Assembly: GCF_026616195.1 (NCBI RefSeq)
Contig: NZ_JANHDH010000004.1
Span: 186,001 to 250,000 of the forward strand
Length of the DNA stretch: 64,000 nucleotides
Source of the DNA: Haloarchaeobius amylolyticus
GTDB taxonomy: Archaea > Halobacteriota > Halobacteria > Halobacteriales > Natrialbaceae
Reading direction: 5' to 3'
Shown here: one piece after another, positions 34,260 through 43,078 of the stretch
Numbering within the stretch: the first letter of the stretch is position 1
How the letters are laid out: each line of letters starts with the position of its first letter
Program-made: the position numbers and the translations under genes
The notes under the pieces: model-generated
Databases searched by the model: none
What the model saw: the letters and a program-made list of their open reading frames with translations, nothing else
Told to the model about the DNA's origin: nothing

Positions 34260-35045
34260 ATGACGAGTGACTGGGTTACGACGGGGTTGTCTGCGGTCGT
34301 CATCCTCGTCGCGTCAGTCGTTCACGGCATCGCTGGTTTCGGCTTCGCGCAGGTGTCGATGGGGATGATGCCGCTGTTTCGGTCGCCCTCGAGTGCGTCG
34401 ATCATCTTCACGGCGACGGCGGTCGTGAGTAACGCTCGCGTCTGGTGGAGCGTCCGCGACGCCTTTGACTGGGAGAAGTGGATTGTTCCTGTCGGTGGTC
34501 TCGTCGTCGGGATGCCACTCGGTATCTACGTGTTCAGCGAGTTCAATAAGGCCCAGATGCGCGTTGCCATCGGGCTCACACTTGTGCTGGCGGTCATCGT
34601 CGTTGGCGCGACCCAGCAACTCGATACTGTGACGGACTGGATCGAGGAGAAGGACTACCGACCGGGCAATGTTATCGGTGTGACGGCTGGGTTGCTCGCG
34701 GGGATCCTCGGAGGCGCCGTCGCCGTCCCCGGTCCGCCGATGATCGTCTACGGCGCCTTCATGGCGGCGAGCGGATTCTGGAGTGACGAGGAGATGAAGG
34801 CCACGTTCACCGCCTTCTTCGGGACGCTCATGCTGTACCGCCTCGGGACCCTTACGTACACGGGAGCCGTGACGACGCCACTGATGATCGAGGCTCTCGT
34901 CGCCATGCCGATGGTGTTCGTCGGTGCCTGGGTCGGCGTGTACATCTTCGACCACATCCCCGAGCGCATCTTCCAGTGGCTCGTGCTTTTGCTACTGACC
35001 GTGAATGCGTTCGTCCTCCTGTTCACGGCGGTTCCGGAACTCTAA
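34260..35045 (+). CDS. TauE/SafE sulfite-exporter-type permease
   Basis: A 261-residue membrane protein with the two halves of the TauE/SafE family: VVHGIAGFGFAQVSMGMMPL near residues 20-39, and GLLAGILGGAVAVPGPPMIV near 145-164, plus about eight hydrophobic segments in all. The family moves sulfite, sulfoacetate or similar anions. The ATG at 34260 (MTSDWVTTG) follows a TATA-like GTATATCTATAG at 34211-34222. It diverges from the SoxB-like operon, so export of oxidised sulfur products is the natural reading of the cluster. Confidence 0.85.
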   Translation: MTSDWVTTGLSAVVILVASVVHGIAGFGFAQVSMGMMPLFRSPSSASIIFTATAVVSNARVWWSVRDAFDWEKWIVPVGGLVVGMPLGIYVFSEFNKAQMRVAIGLTLVLAVIVVGATQQLDTVTDWIEEKDYRPGNVIGVTAGLLAGILGGAVAVPGPPMIVYGAFMAASGFWSDEEMKATFTAFFGTLMLYRLGTLTYTGAVTTPLMIEALVAMPMVFVGAWVGVYIFDHIPERIFQWLVLLLLTVNAFVLLFTAVPEL

Positions 35046-35152
35046 GCGTGTTCAGTTGTTCTCTTTACGAGGATTCCGGCCTCTCGCGACGCCGGTTGGA
35101 ACCAAAAGGCAGGACCGCAGCGGCGCCGATTCGTGTGCTATTCGGGAATTAG

Positions 35153-35251
35153 TCAGGTTCTCATCATATTCCGACAACTCTCGGCGCATTCCTGGAGGAC
35201 CTCGGAACAGACCTGGCAGTGGTCGGCATCGTAGCGCTCGTTCTCACTCAT
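35153..35251 (-). pseudogene. C-terminal remnant of a Csp-like four-helix copper-binding protein
   Basis: The 32 residues MSENERYDADHCQVCSEVLQ plus ECAESCRNMMRT carry the CxxC...CxxxC spacing of the last helix of DUF326/Csp cysteine-rich four-helix-bundle proteins. The three preceding helices are missing, and the frame upstream (to 35413) is unrelated in character. It is either a relic or a tiny Cys-rich peptide; a relic is more likely. Confidence 0.4.
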
Positions 35252-35660
35252 CCCGTCGCCGTCATCGGATTCAATAGAGCACTCGAAATGAGATTCACTG
35301 CCGGTATGAAATTCGCTCTTGAGAAGCAGATTGTTGGTAGCACTGACGAAACTCGTCTGGGGGCAGTAGAATCCCCTGTTCAGCTGGTAGCCACCCCGAT
35401 CTCCCACGGCCACGTCTGGTTCTCAGTAGCCGACAAATCACAAGAGGGGGCCTCAACCAACAATGTACGTCACAGCAGCGATGAAATTTAACAGGCGCTA
35501 TCTAGTTTTAGCTGGCGGGAATTACCCCACGACCTCCATGAGTTTGAGAAAGTCCGCGCCGGACTCCAGCAGACCGGGACTCGAAGCGCCCACCGGACGC
35601 TCGAACAGTCGAGTGGCCGAGAACCTCGATACGTCCTTGACGCACTTCACCGGGCGTCTC

Positions 35661-36116
35661 TCAGTCGTTGTGATACTCCTTTTCGAAACCCTGGAATTCG
35701 GTCCGGTGTGCCTCCTCATCGGCCAGAATCGCCACTGCGAGGTCTTCCGTGACGGGGTCGTCCGCGTCCTCGGCAGCCTTGATAAGTGATCGATACGTGT
35801 CGATAGCGTCCTCTTCGGCATCGAGAACGCCCCGAATGACCGAGAGCACGTCGGTCGAATCTTCGGGCGGTTGCAACGAGTCCTGTCGAGGAGTGAACTC
35901 TGCCGAGCTCGGCGGTCTAGCGTCCAGTTGCTTGAGACGGTTTCCTAGCTGTTGTGCGTGAGTCAGCTCCTCCTGAATGTCTTACTGGAGACTCTCCTTG
36001 ATTTCCTCGGCCCGGACGCCGTCCAACACTATCGCGTTCGTCTGGTAGTTCATGACGGTCTCCATCTCGTCGCCGTACGCCTTCTGGAGCAGATCGATGA
36101 CACGGTCTGAAGTCAT
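35661..36116 (-). pseudogene. Ferritin-like gene interrupted by a nonsense codon
   Basis: This is a close duplicate of the intact gene at 56422-56877, same length (151 codons) and nearly the same sequence (MTSDRVIDLLQKAYGDEMET, later DEEAHRTEFQGFEKEYHND). Codon 45, CAA in the intact copy, is TAA here (35982-35984), between KESLQ and DIQEELTHAQQ. Helices 2-4 could still be made from an internal ATG at 35876. The metal-ligand motifs downstream remain intact, so the lesion is probably recent. Confidence 0.85.
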
Positions 36117-36379
36117 ACGGGTTACGTTTTCATCCAACTGTCAATATATCCGTTGGCAGTTCCCGGTTCCTTGGAACATGTTGTCAAAGTATACTGACCA
36201 GACGCAAGCCCCGATAAACCACTCTGAAGAACACTTCTCACCCTCAATTTATATCAAATAATATAGAGGTATCACACAACCCCTCAAGTATATATATTAT
36301 ATATTAGAAGCCGAAATATTTGTTCGGTAAACTTGCGTGTGTCTCAAACCATCAGGTGATTTAACCGCTCTCCACCGCT
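36117..36379. other. Gap with a very AT-rich stretch
   Basis: No gene seen. 36240-36320 is unusually AT-rich for this replicon, with alternating TATATATATTATATATTA near 36290. It could serve as a promoter for the short gene at 36380, about 75 bp away, or be imported DNA. Confidence 0.4.
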
Positions 36380-36544
36380 ATGATCACTATGTCATCCCAG
36401 ACAACGCTTGGATGGTCGCTTCTGTCATCAGGTGTCGTGACAATCATTCTTACCCTCCTGCCCGGAGATGACCTTTGGTGGGGGATTGGCCTCTGTGTAC
36501 TCGGCCTCGCAGTTTTCTACACGCGTCGTAATCGGGGCTTCTAA
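36380..36544 (+). CDS. Small two-segment membrane protein
   Basis: A 54-residue frame with two hydrophobic segments, LGWSLLSSGVVTIILTLL and GIGLCVLGLAVFYT, separated by PGDDLWW and ending in a basic RRNRGF tail (positive-inside). Either the ATG at 36380 or the one at 36389 (MSSQTTLGW) may start it. The amphipathic pattern and clean membrane segments support coding; no family is assigned. Confidence 0.5.
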   Translation: MITMSSQTTLGWSLLSSGVVTIILTLLPGDDLWWGIGLCVLGLAVFYTRRNRGF

Positions 36545-36708
36545 CAAGTCTGTCGGCAATGCTATGAACCCGGACTGTAACTCGTCCTGTGACACCTGAT
36601 ATCCGGATAGCCGTACTGGACGATTCCACGGGTTCGAATTCGAAAACACGTCACGCACCCTCGGCTCCGAGAACGTCCGCTGGGCCGAGTGAACGGCCAA
36701 TGTCCGCG

Positions 36709-37809
36709 TTACGTACTCTCGTTGCCGACGCCCGCGCTCTCCCCGCTCTTCGCTTCGGTCTCGCCCCAGTCGAGGTCGCGGGACCGGTCGGTCTCCCGGA
36801 GGATGAACGGTCCGATGGAGAGGGTGCGCTTCGTCACGGTGACGATGCGAAGAATGTAGGATAACAGGAACGCGAACGGCAGCAGGGAGACGGCCACGCC
36901 CGCGCTCACCACCACGACGAGCGGGCGCGCGCCGAACACGGTCCCCGTGAACAGCGCCGGGTCGAGGTAGACGATGCCCGCAATCGCCGTGAGGAGTGCG
37001 GGCACGGACGCATACAGCATCGTCCGGGAAAGGTCGATGAGCGCCCACTGGAAGTACAGCGTCTTGAAGTGCTCGCGCGCTGGCCCGAACAGTTCGAGCG
37101 CGTCGATGAGTTCGTCGAACGCCGCGCGCGCGTCCTCGGTGAGCACGTCCTCGTTCTCCGCGCGGATGCGGCGCGCCGCGTACAACTTCCACGAGTAGTT
37201 GTAGTTCAGCGCGGAGAACACCACGTCGAACTCCCCGAACTGGGCGTCCGTGAGACCGTTCTCGACGGCGTCCGCGTTCCCCTTCACGTTCTCTGTGAAC
37301 GCGGCCACTTGGTCGGTGAGGGCCTCGTCGTCAATGTCCTGGATGGCATCCGAGACGGCTTTGGCGCGTCGCTTCGTGAGTTTCACGAGCGACCGGAGGA
37401 ACGCCGAGGGCTGGGCGGGACTCACGGGCTCCTTGATAACGTCCTCGACGTCCTTCCGAAACGACATCGCGCCCTCCATGCGTTCGCGCTGATCTCCAAC
37501 CGGCCCCAGTTCCTGAGAGAGGACGAGCTGACTGAGCGCGAGCACGAGCGTGACGCCCGTGATAATGGACGTTAGCAACGCCTGGAACAGCGTCTCGATG
37601 GGGTCCCCCCGGCTGAACAGCGCCGGTGTCCCGGTCGGGTGGAGGTGCCCGATGATGGCGAGCGTGAGGAACACGCCGCCCGAAATCCCGGCGGCGACCA
37701 GCCACCGGTTCGCGTTCAACAGTAGCCAGAACTTCCGACTGTTCTCCGGTACGCGCTCACGCATCGTGTCACTCGGGCGACTTCCATCACTGTCGCTCAT
37801 ACGAGCCAT
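36709..37809 (-). CDS. Haloarchaeal membrane protein, paralogue 2 of 3
   Basis: A 366-residue protein with the same plan as the gene at 29566: two membrane segments (LVAAGISGGVFLTLAIIGHL; ALLTSIITGVTLVLALSQLV), a soluble domain of about 150 residues, two more membrane segments (MLYASVPALLTAIAGIVYL; LVVVVSAGVAVSLLPFAFLL), then KRTLSIGPFILRETDR. The soluble domain includes FGPAREHFKTLYFQWALIDL. The start is either 37809 or the ATG at 37800 (MSDSDGSRPS). The function is unknown. The strong internal GC bias produces several long spurious frames over this gene. Confidence 0.75.
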   Translation of the reverse strand: MARMSDSDGSRPSDTMRERVPENSRKFWLLLNANRWLVAAGISGGVFLTLAIIGHLHPTGTPALFSRGDPIETLFQALLTSIITGVTLVLALSQLVLSQELGPVGDQRERMEGAMSFRKDVEDVIKEPVSPAQPSAFLRSLVKLTKRRAKAVSDAIQDIDDEALTDQVAAFTENVKGNADAVENGLTDAQFGEFDVVFSALNYNYSWKLYAARRIRAENEDVLTEDARAAFDELIDALELFGPAREHFKTLYFQWALIDLSRTMLYASVPALLTAIAGIVYLDPALFTGTVFGARPLVVVVSAGVAVSLLPFAFLLSYILRIVTVTKRTLSIGPFILRETDRSRDLDWGETEAKSGESAGVGNEST

Positions 37810-38110
37810 ATTCCGCTTACGATGGCAAATGCTTGAGGGCCATAGAAGAGATTTCCCGCCGTGTTATGGTACTTCCCGGATGTCTACACATTCGTAGTTG
37901 GTGATTGCGACGACGAGGCGAAGAGACCGGTGCCGACCCAGAGGAGATGCAGGAAGAGGATGCCGACAGTGCGGCGTCGGATACGGACGGAACGGATACG
38001 ACCCAGAGTTGACACGGTATTCCAGAATCGCCGTCGTGAGTTCACCCCGGTGAGCGTCCTTCAGAGCCTCGCACAGGGAGAAACGCCGCGCTGCGACCGC
38101 ATTTGGGTGA
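37810..38110. other. Gap with a coding remnant
   Basis: No whole gene. One frame at about 37925-38011 reads EETGADPEEMQEEDADSAAS followed by DTDGTDTTQS and a stop, typical of an acidic haloarchaeal C-terminus. Its upstream part is missing, so it is probably a truncated gene end. Confidence 0.35.
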
Positions 38111-38263
38111 TTTATAGAGAATCAAGGAGAATACCTGCGCCTTTAGGCGCAGGATGAATCCGAGAACTCCTTCACAATCCACCTTCGATGGCACGTCTGG
38201 ATATTCCACGCCAACCGGTACTATTAATAAAACAGTACGCATAACCGGTTATGAAGCCAGAAA

Positions 38264-39538
38264 ATGAGTCGGACCATCCGAACCTTCGAGGCCACCATCA
38301 CGAACCAGCGACAGGTTTATGACGACCTCGACCAACTCGGGTGGGCCGCCTCAAAGCTCTGGAACGTCGGTCGCTACTACGCACAAGAACAGTGGGACGA
38401 AACGGGCGAGATCCCCGATGACGGGGAACTCAAAGCCGAACTCAAAAGCCACGAACGCTACACGGACTTACATTCACAATCCAGTCAGCGCGTTCTCGAA
38501 GAACTCGCTGAAGCGTTCAACGGCTGGTTCGGCAAGCGTCGGAACGGCGACGACCGTGCTCGACCGCCCGGCTACCGCAAAAACGGAGACGCCCACCCAC
38601 GTTCAACCGTGTCGTTCAAAGCGGCTGGCTTCAAACACGACGCACAATTCACCCGTGTTCGCCTCTCGAAAGGCCGCAACCTCAAAGAACACCGCTCGGA
38701 CTTCGTTCTCTGCGAGTACGAGACTCGCCCGGATGTTGACCTGACCGAGTGGAACATTCAACAGGTTCGTGCCGTCTACAAGCGCGACGAGTGGCGGCTT
38801 CAATTCGTCTGTCGAACCACCATCGACCCGGACCCGCCGGGTGACGAGGTGGCTGGTGTTGACCTCGGGATTTGCAACTTCGCCGCCGTCTCGTTCGGCG
38901 GTGAGTCGGTGTTGTATCCCGGTGGCGCACTCAAAGAGGACGAATACTACTTGACGAAGCAGAAAGCCAAATGCGACGATTCTTCGTCCCGTGAGGCGAC
39001 CCGTCTTGACCGAAAGCGAACGGGTCGTCGGACACACTTCTTGCACGCACTCTCGAAAGCGGTTGTCGAGGAGTGCGTTGAACGAGGTGTCGGGACGCTT
39101 GTCGTTGGCGACCTCGGTGGCATCCGGGAGGACGACGAAAACGACGAACCCCGGAATTGGGGTGATCACGGCAATCTCGACTTGCACGGGTGGGCGTTTG
39201 ACCGCTTCACGACGCTCCTCGACTACAAGGCAGCAGCCGAAGGCATCGACATGGAGTTGGTGTCGGAACGTGATACGTCGAAGTCGTGTTCGGCGTGTGG
39301 ACAGACCGACGATGATCAGCGCGTTGAACGTGGACTGTACGTGTGTGAACAGTGCGATACAGTTGCGAACGCGGACGTGAACGGCGCAGAGAACATTCGA
39401 CAAAAGGTACTCCCGAGTCTCGCCACGGATGGCGGTGATAGGGATAACGGCTGGTTGGCACAGCCAGCGGTTCGCCTGTTCGACCGTAGCGAGGGCAGTT
39501 TCGCCCCGCGAGAACAGGTTGCGAACCGCGAACCATAA
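38264..39538 (+). CDS. tnpB: TnpB RNA-guided nuclease
   Basis: A 424-residue TnpB. RuvC motifs are GVDLGICNFAAVSFGG near residue 200 (D), LVVGDLGGIRED near 282 (E) and ANADVNGAENI near 370 (D). The zinc ribbon CSACG...CEQC lies near 340-360. All catalytic acids are present, so it should be active. TnpB proteins cut DNA guided by an RNA from the element's right end and help the element to persist. It starts at 38264 (MSRTIRTFEATI). The C-terminal 35 residues after GAENIRQK are a haloarchaeal-type extension. Confidence 0.92.
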   Translation: MSRTIRTFEATITNQRQVYDDLDQLGWAASKLWNVGRYYAQEQWDETGEIPDDGELKAELKSHERYTDLHSQSSQRVLEELAEAFNGWFGKRRNGDDRARPPGYRKNGDAHPRSTVSFKAAGFKHDAQFTRVRLSKGRNLKEHRSDFVLCEYETRPDVDLTEWNIQQVRAVYKRDEWRLQFVCRTTIDPDPPGDEVAGVDLGICNFAAVSFGGESVLYPGGALKEDEYYLTKQKAKCDDSSSREATRLDRKRTGRRTHFLHALSKAVVEECVERGVGTLVVGDLGGIREDDENDEPRNWGDHGNLDLHGWAFDRFTTLLDYKAAAEGIDMELVSERDTSKSCSACGQTDDDQRVERGLYVCEQCDTVANADVNGAENIRQKVLPSLATDGGDRDNGWLAQPAVRLFDRSEGSFAPREQVANREP

Positions 39539-39602
39539 TATCCCAACTCAGCGGTGCGGTGCCGTGGGATTCCCGCGTCTTCAGGCGCGGGAGGATGTCA
39601 AC
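39480..39602 (+). ncRNA. Probable omega RNA / right end of the tnpB element
   Basis: In this family the guide RNA scaffold comes from the 3' end of tnpB plus the right end. Here that region runs past the stop at 39538 to the hairpin at 39572-39591 and the terminal GGATGTCAA. Sequence just after 39602 would be the guide. The boundaries are approximate. Confidence 0.5.
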
Positions 39603-39608
39603 CGGTTT

Positions 39609-40358
39609 TTAGAGGTACGCACCGTCCCACTCGTCGGCCAAGTGTGCGTTGCCACAGTCCCCACACTCGAGCCTGTCTTGTCCGTCGGCGGAGACGTTCG
39701 TACTGCCACACTGTGAACAGAAGTACCCGTACGCATCCTGCTCGTCCTCCGCAGAGTACAACGTAAAGAATGGGGCCTCCGTGCCAGGAACGCTCTCGTC
39801 GCGGTCGAGTGGCCGGTCAACTCCGTCGATACTGACGGACTCAGGCACCGGGACGGTGGGTTCGTTCGACGTCTCCGTCCCTTCGCCCTCGGTGAACATG
39901 GTGACGCCGAGTTCCTCTCCACCGACTATTATCTGGTCGTGGCCACTTTCTTTGAGGCCGAACCCCTTGAGGAACTCGCCGCCCTCGGCGGCATCCTCGA
40001 GGACAGACGCTGCAATCGGCTTCTCGACAAATTCTTCGCGAACGCGACCGAGCAGCGTCGTGGCGATGCCCCTGCCCCGTGCCTCTGGATCCACGTGGAG
40101 CCACCGGATTGTCGCTTGCGTTCCGATTTGAACCGTGATGAACCCGGAAACCGTCTCCGTGCCGTCAATCGTCTCGTCGACGACGAGCACCGTCGTATCC
40201 GGATCGTCGAGCAGGTGGTTCAGTGAGGTGTCGTCGAACTCCTCTTCAAGTATCATCTCGATCTGCTGTGGGCTGAGCGAGTACGACGATTGCAGCGAGT
40301 CGCGCGCGATTGCTCTGATTCGTTCCCGGTCATCCGACTCCGCAGGGCGAATTTCCAT
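39609..40358 (-). CDS. GNAT acetyltransferase with C-terminal zinc ribbon
   Basis: A 249-residue protein. The GNAT core has IRWLHVDPEARGRGIATTLL near residues 84-103, the acetyl-CoA-binding RGRGIA motif. The C-terminus has YFCSQCGSTN and LECGDCGNAHL, two CxxC pairs forming a zinc ribbon, near 209-243. The zinc ribbon may dock the enzyme on a protein or nucleic acid. The ATG at 40358 (MEIRPAESDD) is the family-typical start; a longer open frame upstream is non-coding. It abuts the right end of the tnpB element. Confidence 0.85.
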   Translation of the reverse strand: MEIRPAESDDRERIRAIARDSLQSSYSLSPQQIEMILEEEFDDTSLNHLLDDPDTTVLVVDETIDGTETVSGFITVQIGTQATIRWLHVDPEARGRGIATTLLGRVREEFVEKPIAASVLEDAAEGGEFLKGFGLKESGHDQIIVGGEELGVTMFTEGEGTETSNEPTVPVPESVSIDGVDRPLDRDESVPGTEAPFFTLYSAEDEQDAYGYFCSQCGSTNVSADGQDRLECGDCGNAHLADEWDGAYL

Positions 40359-40723
40359 GTGATTAATTATCGTCGAACAGTCATAAATCATCGCCTGTTC
40401 ATTTTGCCCCAGTGGGCGCGGGCCATCTCGAACCCAGACCCGTGCTCTGTTCGACCAGTTCCACCCCGATCTCGCGCTGATCACGCTCTTTCGGGCCGAT
40501 ATCGTCCGAGTTTGAGTTAACCATACGACTGACTACAGCTCCCGTTCGCATAACCAGTGCGTGCCGGCATTCGCAACTCCGGGTTACGAGCGCGGGGCTG
40601 TTGACCGACCGAGTCAAGGCTGGCGAGATTATGTTGCCGGTGCGGTGTCGAAGACACAGGAACTGTACGCCCCGTAGCAGCGTACGGGGAGTTCGATCCC
40701 ACCGAACGGACCTGTTACGGGCT
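40359..40723. other. Gap without a supported gene
   Basis: No continuous coding frame or RNA fold recognised. It probably contains the decayed flanks of the membrane-protein fragment that ends at 40724. Confidence 0.4.
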
Positions 40724-41215
40724 TCATTGTGAGAGTTTCACCAGCGCCCACTGGATGTAGAGGTCCTTGAAGCACTCGCGGACTGGCCCGTACATTGTAA
40801 GCGCCTCAAGCAAACTTCTGAACGCGCTTTGTTCCTCGTCGGCGAGGGAGCCTTTGTACTCCATCCCGATCCGGCGAACGTCGTGCATCTTCCGATCGTA
40901 GTTGAAATCGAGCGCGGGCGATAAGACGTCGAAGGTGTCGAAGTCTGTGTCTTCGAGGTGATTGCGTGCGTGGTCGTCGTTCTCCAACAGGTTGGTGACG
41001 TACTCGTCCATCTTCTTGTAGAGCGCCTGATTTTCAGTCTCGGAAAGTGTGTCTCGTAGTGTCTTTGCTCGCTGTTCGCTCGTTTCGATAAGCGCATGCG
41101 GGTAGGTCGCAGGGTCGACAGGCGTTGTCATTCCGAGGAGGCTGTCGGTGTTCTGGCGGAAATCCAATTCCCAGTTGAATCGGCCAGCAATATTTCGTAG
41201 CCTGACATGGACCAC
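40724..41215 (-). pseudogene. Soluble-domain fragment of the membrane-protein paralogue (3 of 3)
   Basis: The frame codes only for the middle domain of the family seen at 29566 and 36709 (SEQRAKTLRDTLSETENQAL, FDVLSPALDFNYDRKMHDVR, CFKDLYIQWALVKLSQ). It stops exactly where the paralogues enter their third membrane segment. The two N-terminal segments are also missing. It therefore looks truncated at both ends. A soluble product is possible, but no start signal is clear. Confidence 0.65.
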
Positions 41216-41302
41216 TGGAATGAGGACGGAACGTTGTACCCGTATCCAACCTGCACAAGTACGGCCACAGATGTTTTACCCACTCCGCAGTTGTGTATCA
41301 AC

Positions 41303-41533
41303 ATGGCCGAGGAAGAAAAAGAGGGCGGAGCCGAAAACCGTTCGACAGACATCGAAGACCAAGGACAAGAGATCGATGCGGAGGTGGAAATTGACCCTGA
41401 CGTCGAGTCCGTCAAGGGCGACGAAAACGACCCTGGTCCCGAGGGCGAGGGTGCGAGGGAGGCAACCCAGAAATCCGGAGAGGCGCCAACTGAGATCGTT
41501 GACGAAGAGGACGATCCCGAAGACGGACAGTAA
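41303..41533 (+). CDS. Acidic 76-residue hypothetical protein
   Basis: Very acidic and largely disordered: MAEEEKEGGAENRSTDIEDQ and a tail EIVDEEDDPEDGQ. Composition is typical of real haloarchaeal small proteins. Residues 24-40 (IDAEVEIDPDVESVKGD) are the only ones with strand-like pattern. The ATG at 41303 is used because the upstream extension has Cys/Pro/Tyr-rich, non-haloarchaeal composition. No function can be read. Confidence 0.5.
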   Translation: MAEEEKEGGAENRSTDIEDQGQEIDAEVEIDPDVESVKGDENDPGPEGEGAREATQKSGEAPTEIVDEEDDPEDGQ

Positions 41534-41767
41534 CGGAAAGGGCTTACACCTAACGATGCTGAGCGCATATACTACCGGATATCCCGAGAGTGGTCCTCTG
41601 TTGGGAACTCACTCTGTATCTCACACGCTTGTTCTGACATCTCTCGGGTGGGTCGCTCTGACTCTGCGAGATACAGCACGCGAATGCAGTACGGGGTTGC
41701 CCTAGTGGGTGACTCTGAAGGAGTGAACACCCTCAGATATTCCCCTCGTCAGCGACAACCCTGTGGC

Positions 41768-41938
41768 ATGACTGAACACTGTGATAAGTGTGGGACTGAA
41801 CTTGACCCATCGCAGGCCCGCCACCAGCAATACCAAATCAAGCACGCATCGGATTCGGTCGAGACGCTGGAGGGTCGTCTGTGTTCGGATTGTTTCTGGG
41901 AGTTCAAAGAGTGGCTCGAAACGGAGCAGGTCACCTAA
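41768..41938 (+). CDS. Small CxxC zinc protein
   Basis: A 56-residue protein: EHCDKCGTELDPSQAR at the start and EGRLCSDCFWEFKEWLE near the end supply two CxxC pairs for one zinc. The spacing resembles small haloarchaeal zinc fingers of unknown role. The ATG at 41768 (MTEHCDKCG) is chosen; the longer upstream frame is atypical. Repeat copy R1 begins 29 bp downstream. Confidence 0.6.
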   Translation: MTEHCDKCGTELDPSQARHQQYQIKHASDSVETLEGRLCSDCFWEFKEWLETEQVT

Positions 41939-41966
41939 CGGCATTCCGAAGATTGCCCGACACATG

Positions 41967-42054
41967 CTCTGTGTCGGTCACCGCGTTACTTACTGACCGT
42001 ATGTGCGGAGTTTCTCAAGCGAGTGCTGAACGTATCGCGCGTATGCACCACTGA
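41967..42054. repeat. Dispersed repeat R, copy 1
   Basis: Contains CTCTGTGTCGGTCACCGCGT and, about 50 bp on, TCAAGCGAGTGCTGAACGTA followed by TCGCGCGTAT. A close copy is at 44017-44098 and a partial one at 42855-42883. Confidence 0.7.
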
Positions 42055-42141
42055 ATGATGTGACCCGAAACGAGTGAGATCCGGTCCCAGATCACGAAAT
42101 CAACCAAACCATAATAAAGGCCAAAGCCTCTTCAATTGGCA

Positions 42142-42807
42142 ATGGGAGTGCAGCAGACCTTACAAAATTTCCTCACGAATCCGATGTACCTCGCAACGTG
42201 GGGGGGACTCGTCGCGCTTTCACTCTCGGTACTCATCTGGGATCTCCGGAAGAACAACTCGGAACTTCCAAGTTTGATGAATTTCGTCTGGGGGTTCACG
42301 GTACTGTACTCCGGTCCGATCGCACTCGCTGGCTACTGGTGGTCGGGACGCACGCAGATTGACCACGACTCACTCTGGCGGAAGAGCTTTCGCTCGGTCA
42401 GCCACTGTTATTCAGGATGCGGAACCGGCGAGATCCTCGGCGTCTCTATTGCAGTCGGTCTGCTTGCGTTCAAAACAACCGGCACGATTCTTCTCTCCTT
42501 CACCTTGGCGTACTTGGGCGGGTATCTGTTGACGGTCGGGCCGCTGATGCAGGAAGGTGTCGGGCTCAATGAGGCACTCAAAGACGCCTTTTATTCGGAA
42601 ACCGCCAGCATCACCGTCATGGAGATCGTCGCCATAGGAACGGATGTCTGGCTCGCCGGCGAAGCTGGGATGGGCGAGATCCTGTTCTGGACGGCGCTGG
42701 TGTTCTCACTCACGATGGGGCTCATCGCAGCCTATCCCGTCAATCTCGTGCTCATCCACTTCGGCGTCAAGGAAGGGATGATGAACCCAGCGGAGATGAG
42801 TGCCTGA
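42142..42807 (+). CDS. DUF4396 membrane protein
   Basis: A 221-residue protein with about five membrane segments and the DUF4396 hallmark SHCYSGCGTGEILG near residue 86, containing His and two Cys that could bind a metal. The second half (FYSETASITVMEIVAIGTDV) carries further conserved acidic and His residues. The family's transport or enzymatic role is not known to me. The ATG at 42142 (MGVQQTLQNFL) is chosen over a TTG 6 bp earlier. Confidence 0.8.
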   Translation: MGVQQTLQNFLTNPMYLATWGGLVALSLSVLIWDLRKNNSELPSLMNFVWGFTVLYSGPIALAGYWWSGRTQIDHDSLWRKSFRSVSHCYSGCGTGEILGVSIAVGLLAFKTTGTILLSFTLAYLGGYLLTVGPLMQEGVGLNEALKDAFYSETASITVMEIVAIGTDVWLAGEAGMGEILFWTALVFSLTMGLIAAYPVNLVLIHFGVKEGMMNPAEMSA

Positions 42808-42854
42808 ACAGTTGGTTCTGAAGCACAGCCCATGAGATCAGTGCTGAATGAAGC

Positions 42855-42883
42855 CTTTGTGTCGGTCATCGCATTACTGACAG
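42855..42883. repeat. Dispersed repeat R, partial copy 2
   Basis: CTTTGTGTCGGTCATCGCAT followed by TACTGACAG matches the first part of the repeats at 41967 and 44017 with a few changes. GTGCTGAATGAAG, resembling the repeat's second part, lies just before it, so the order is altered. Confidence 0.5.
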
Positions 42884-43078
42884 ACACTGTGTAGTTTGAA
42901 AAGGCACTGCTGCATACACAGAGCTTATCTTGTCGATGTCATTTCGATGGATTTGCTGTTTGGGAGTCGTACGTATATATCGACATCAGGTCAGCCGGAG
43001 TGATCGGACGGTGTGTCCAAGATAGTTCGACCGATAGCCAGCCCTACTGTTATCCCTCTGGATCCCCTCCCGTGATAT

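Larger units (their letters stand above)
38111..39602 (+). mobile_element. IS200/IS605-type (IS1341-like) element carrying only tnpB
   Basis: The left end has TTTATAG at 38111 and the hairpin CCTGCGCCTTTAGGCGCAGG at 38132-38151. The right end has the hairpin CCCGCGTCTTCAGGCGCGGG at 39572-39591 followed by AGGATGTCAA at 39592-39601. No tnpA lies beside it. The same end patterns, in reverse, bound the element at 43462-43982. Confidence 0.75.

Noticed and set aside
36428-37192. 254-residue reverse frame overlapping the membrane-protein gene
   Set aside because: It overlaps the true gene in another phase and is extremely Arg-rich until it leaves that gene; a shadow.
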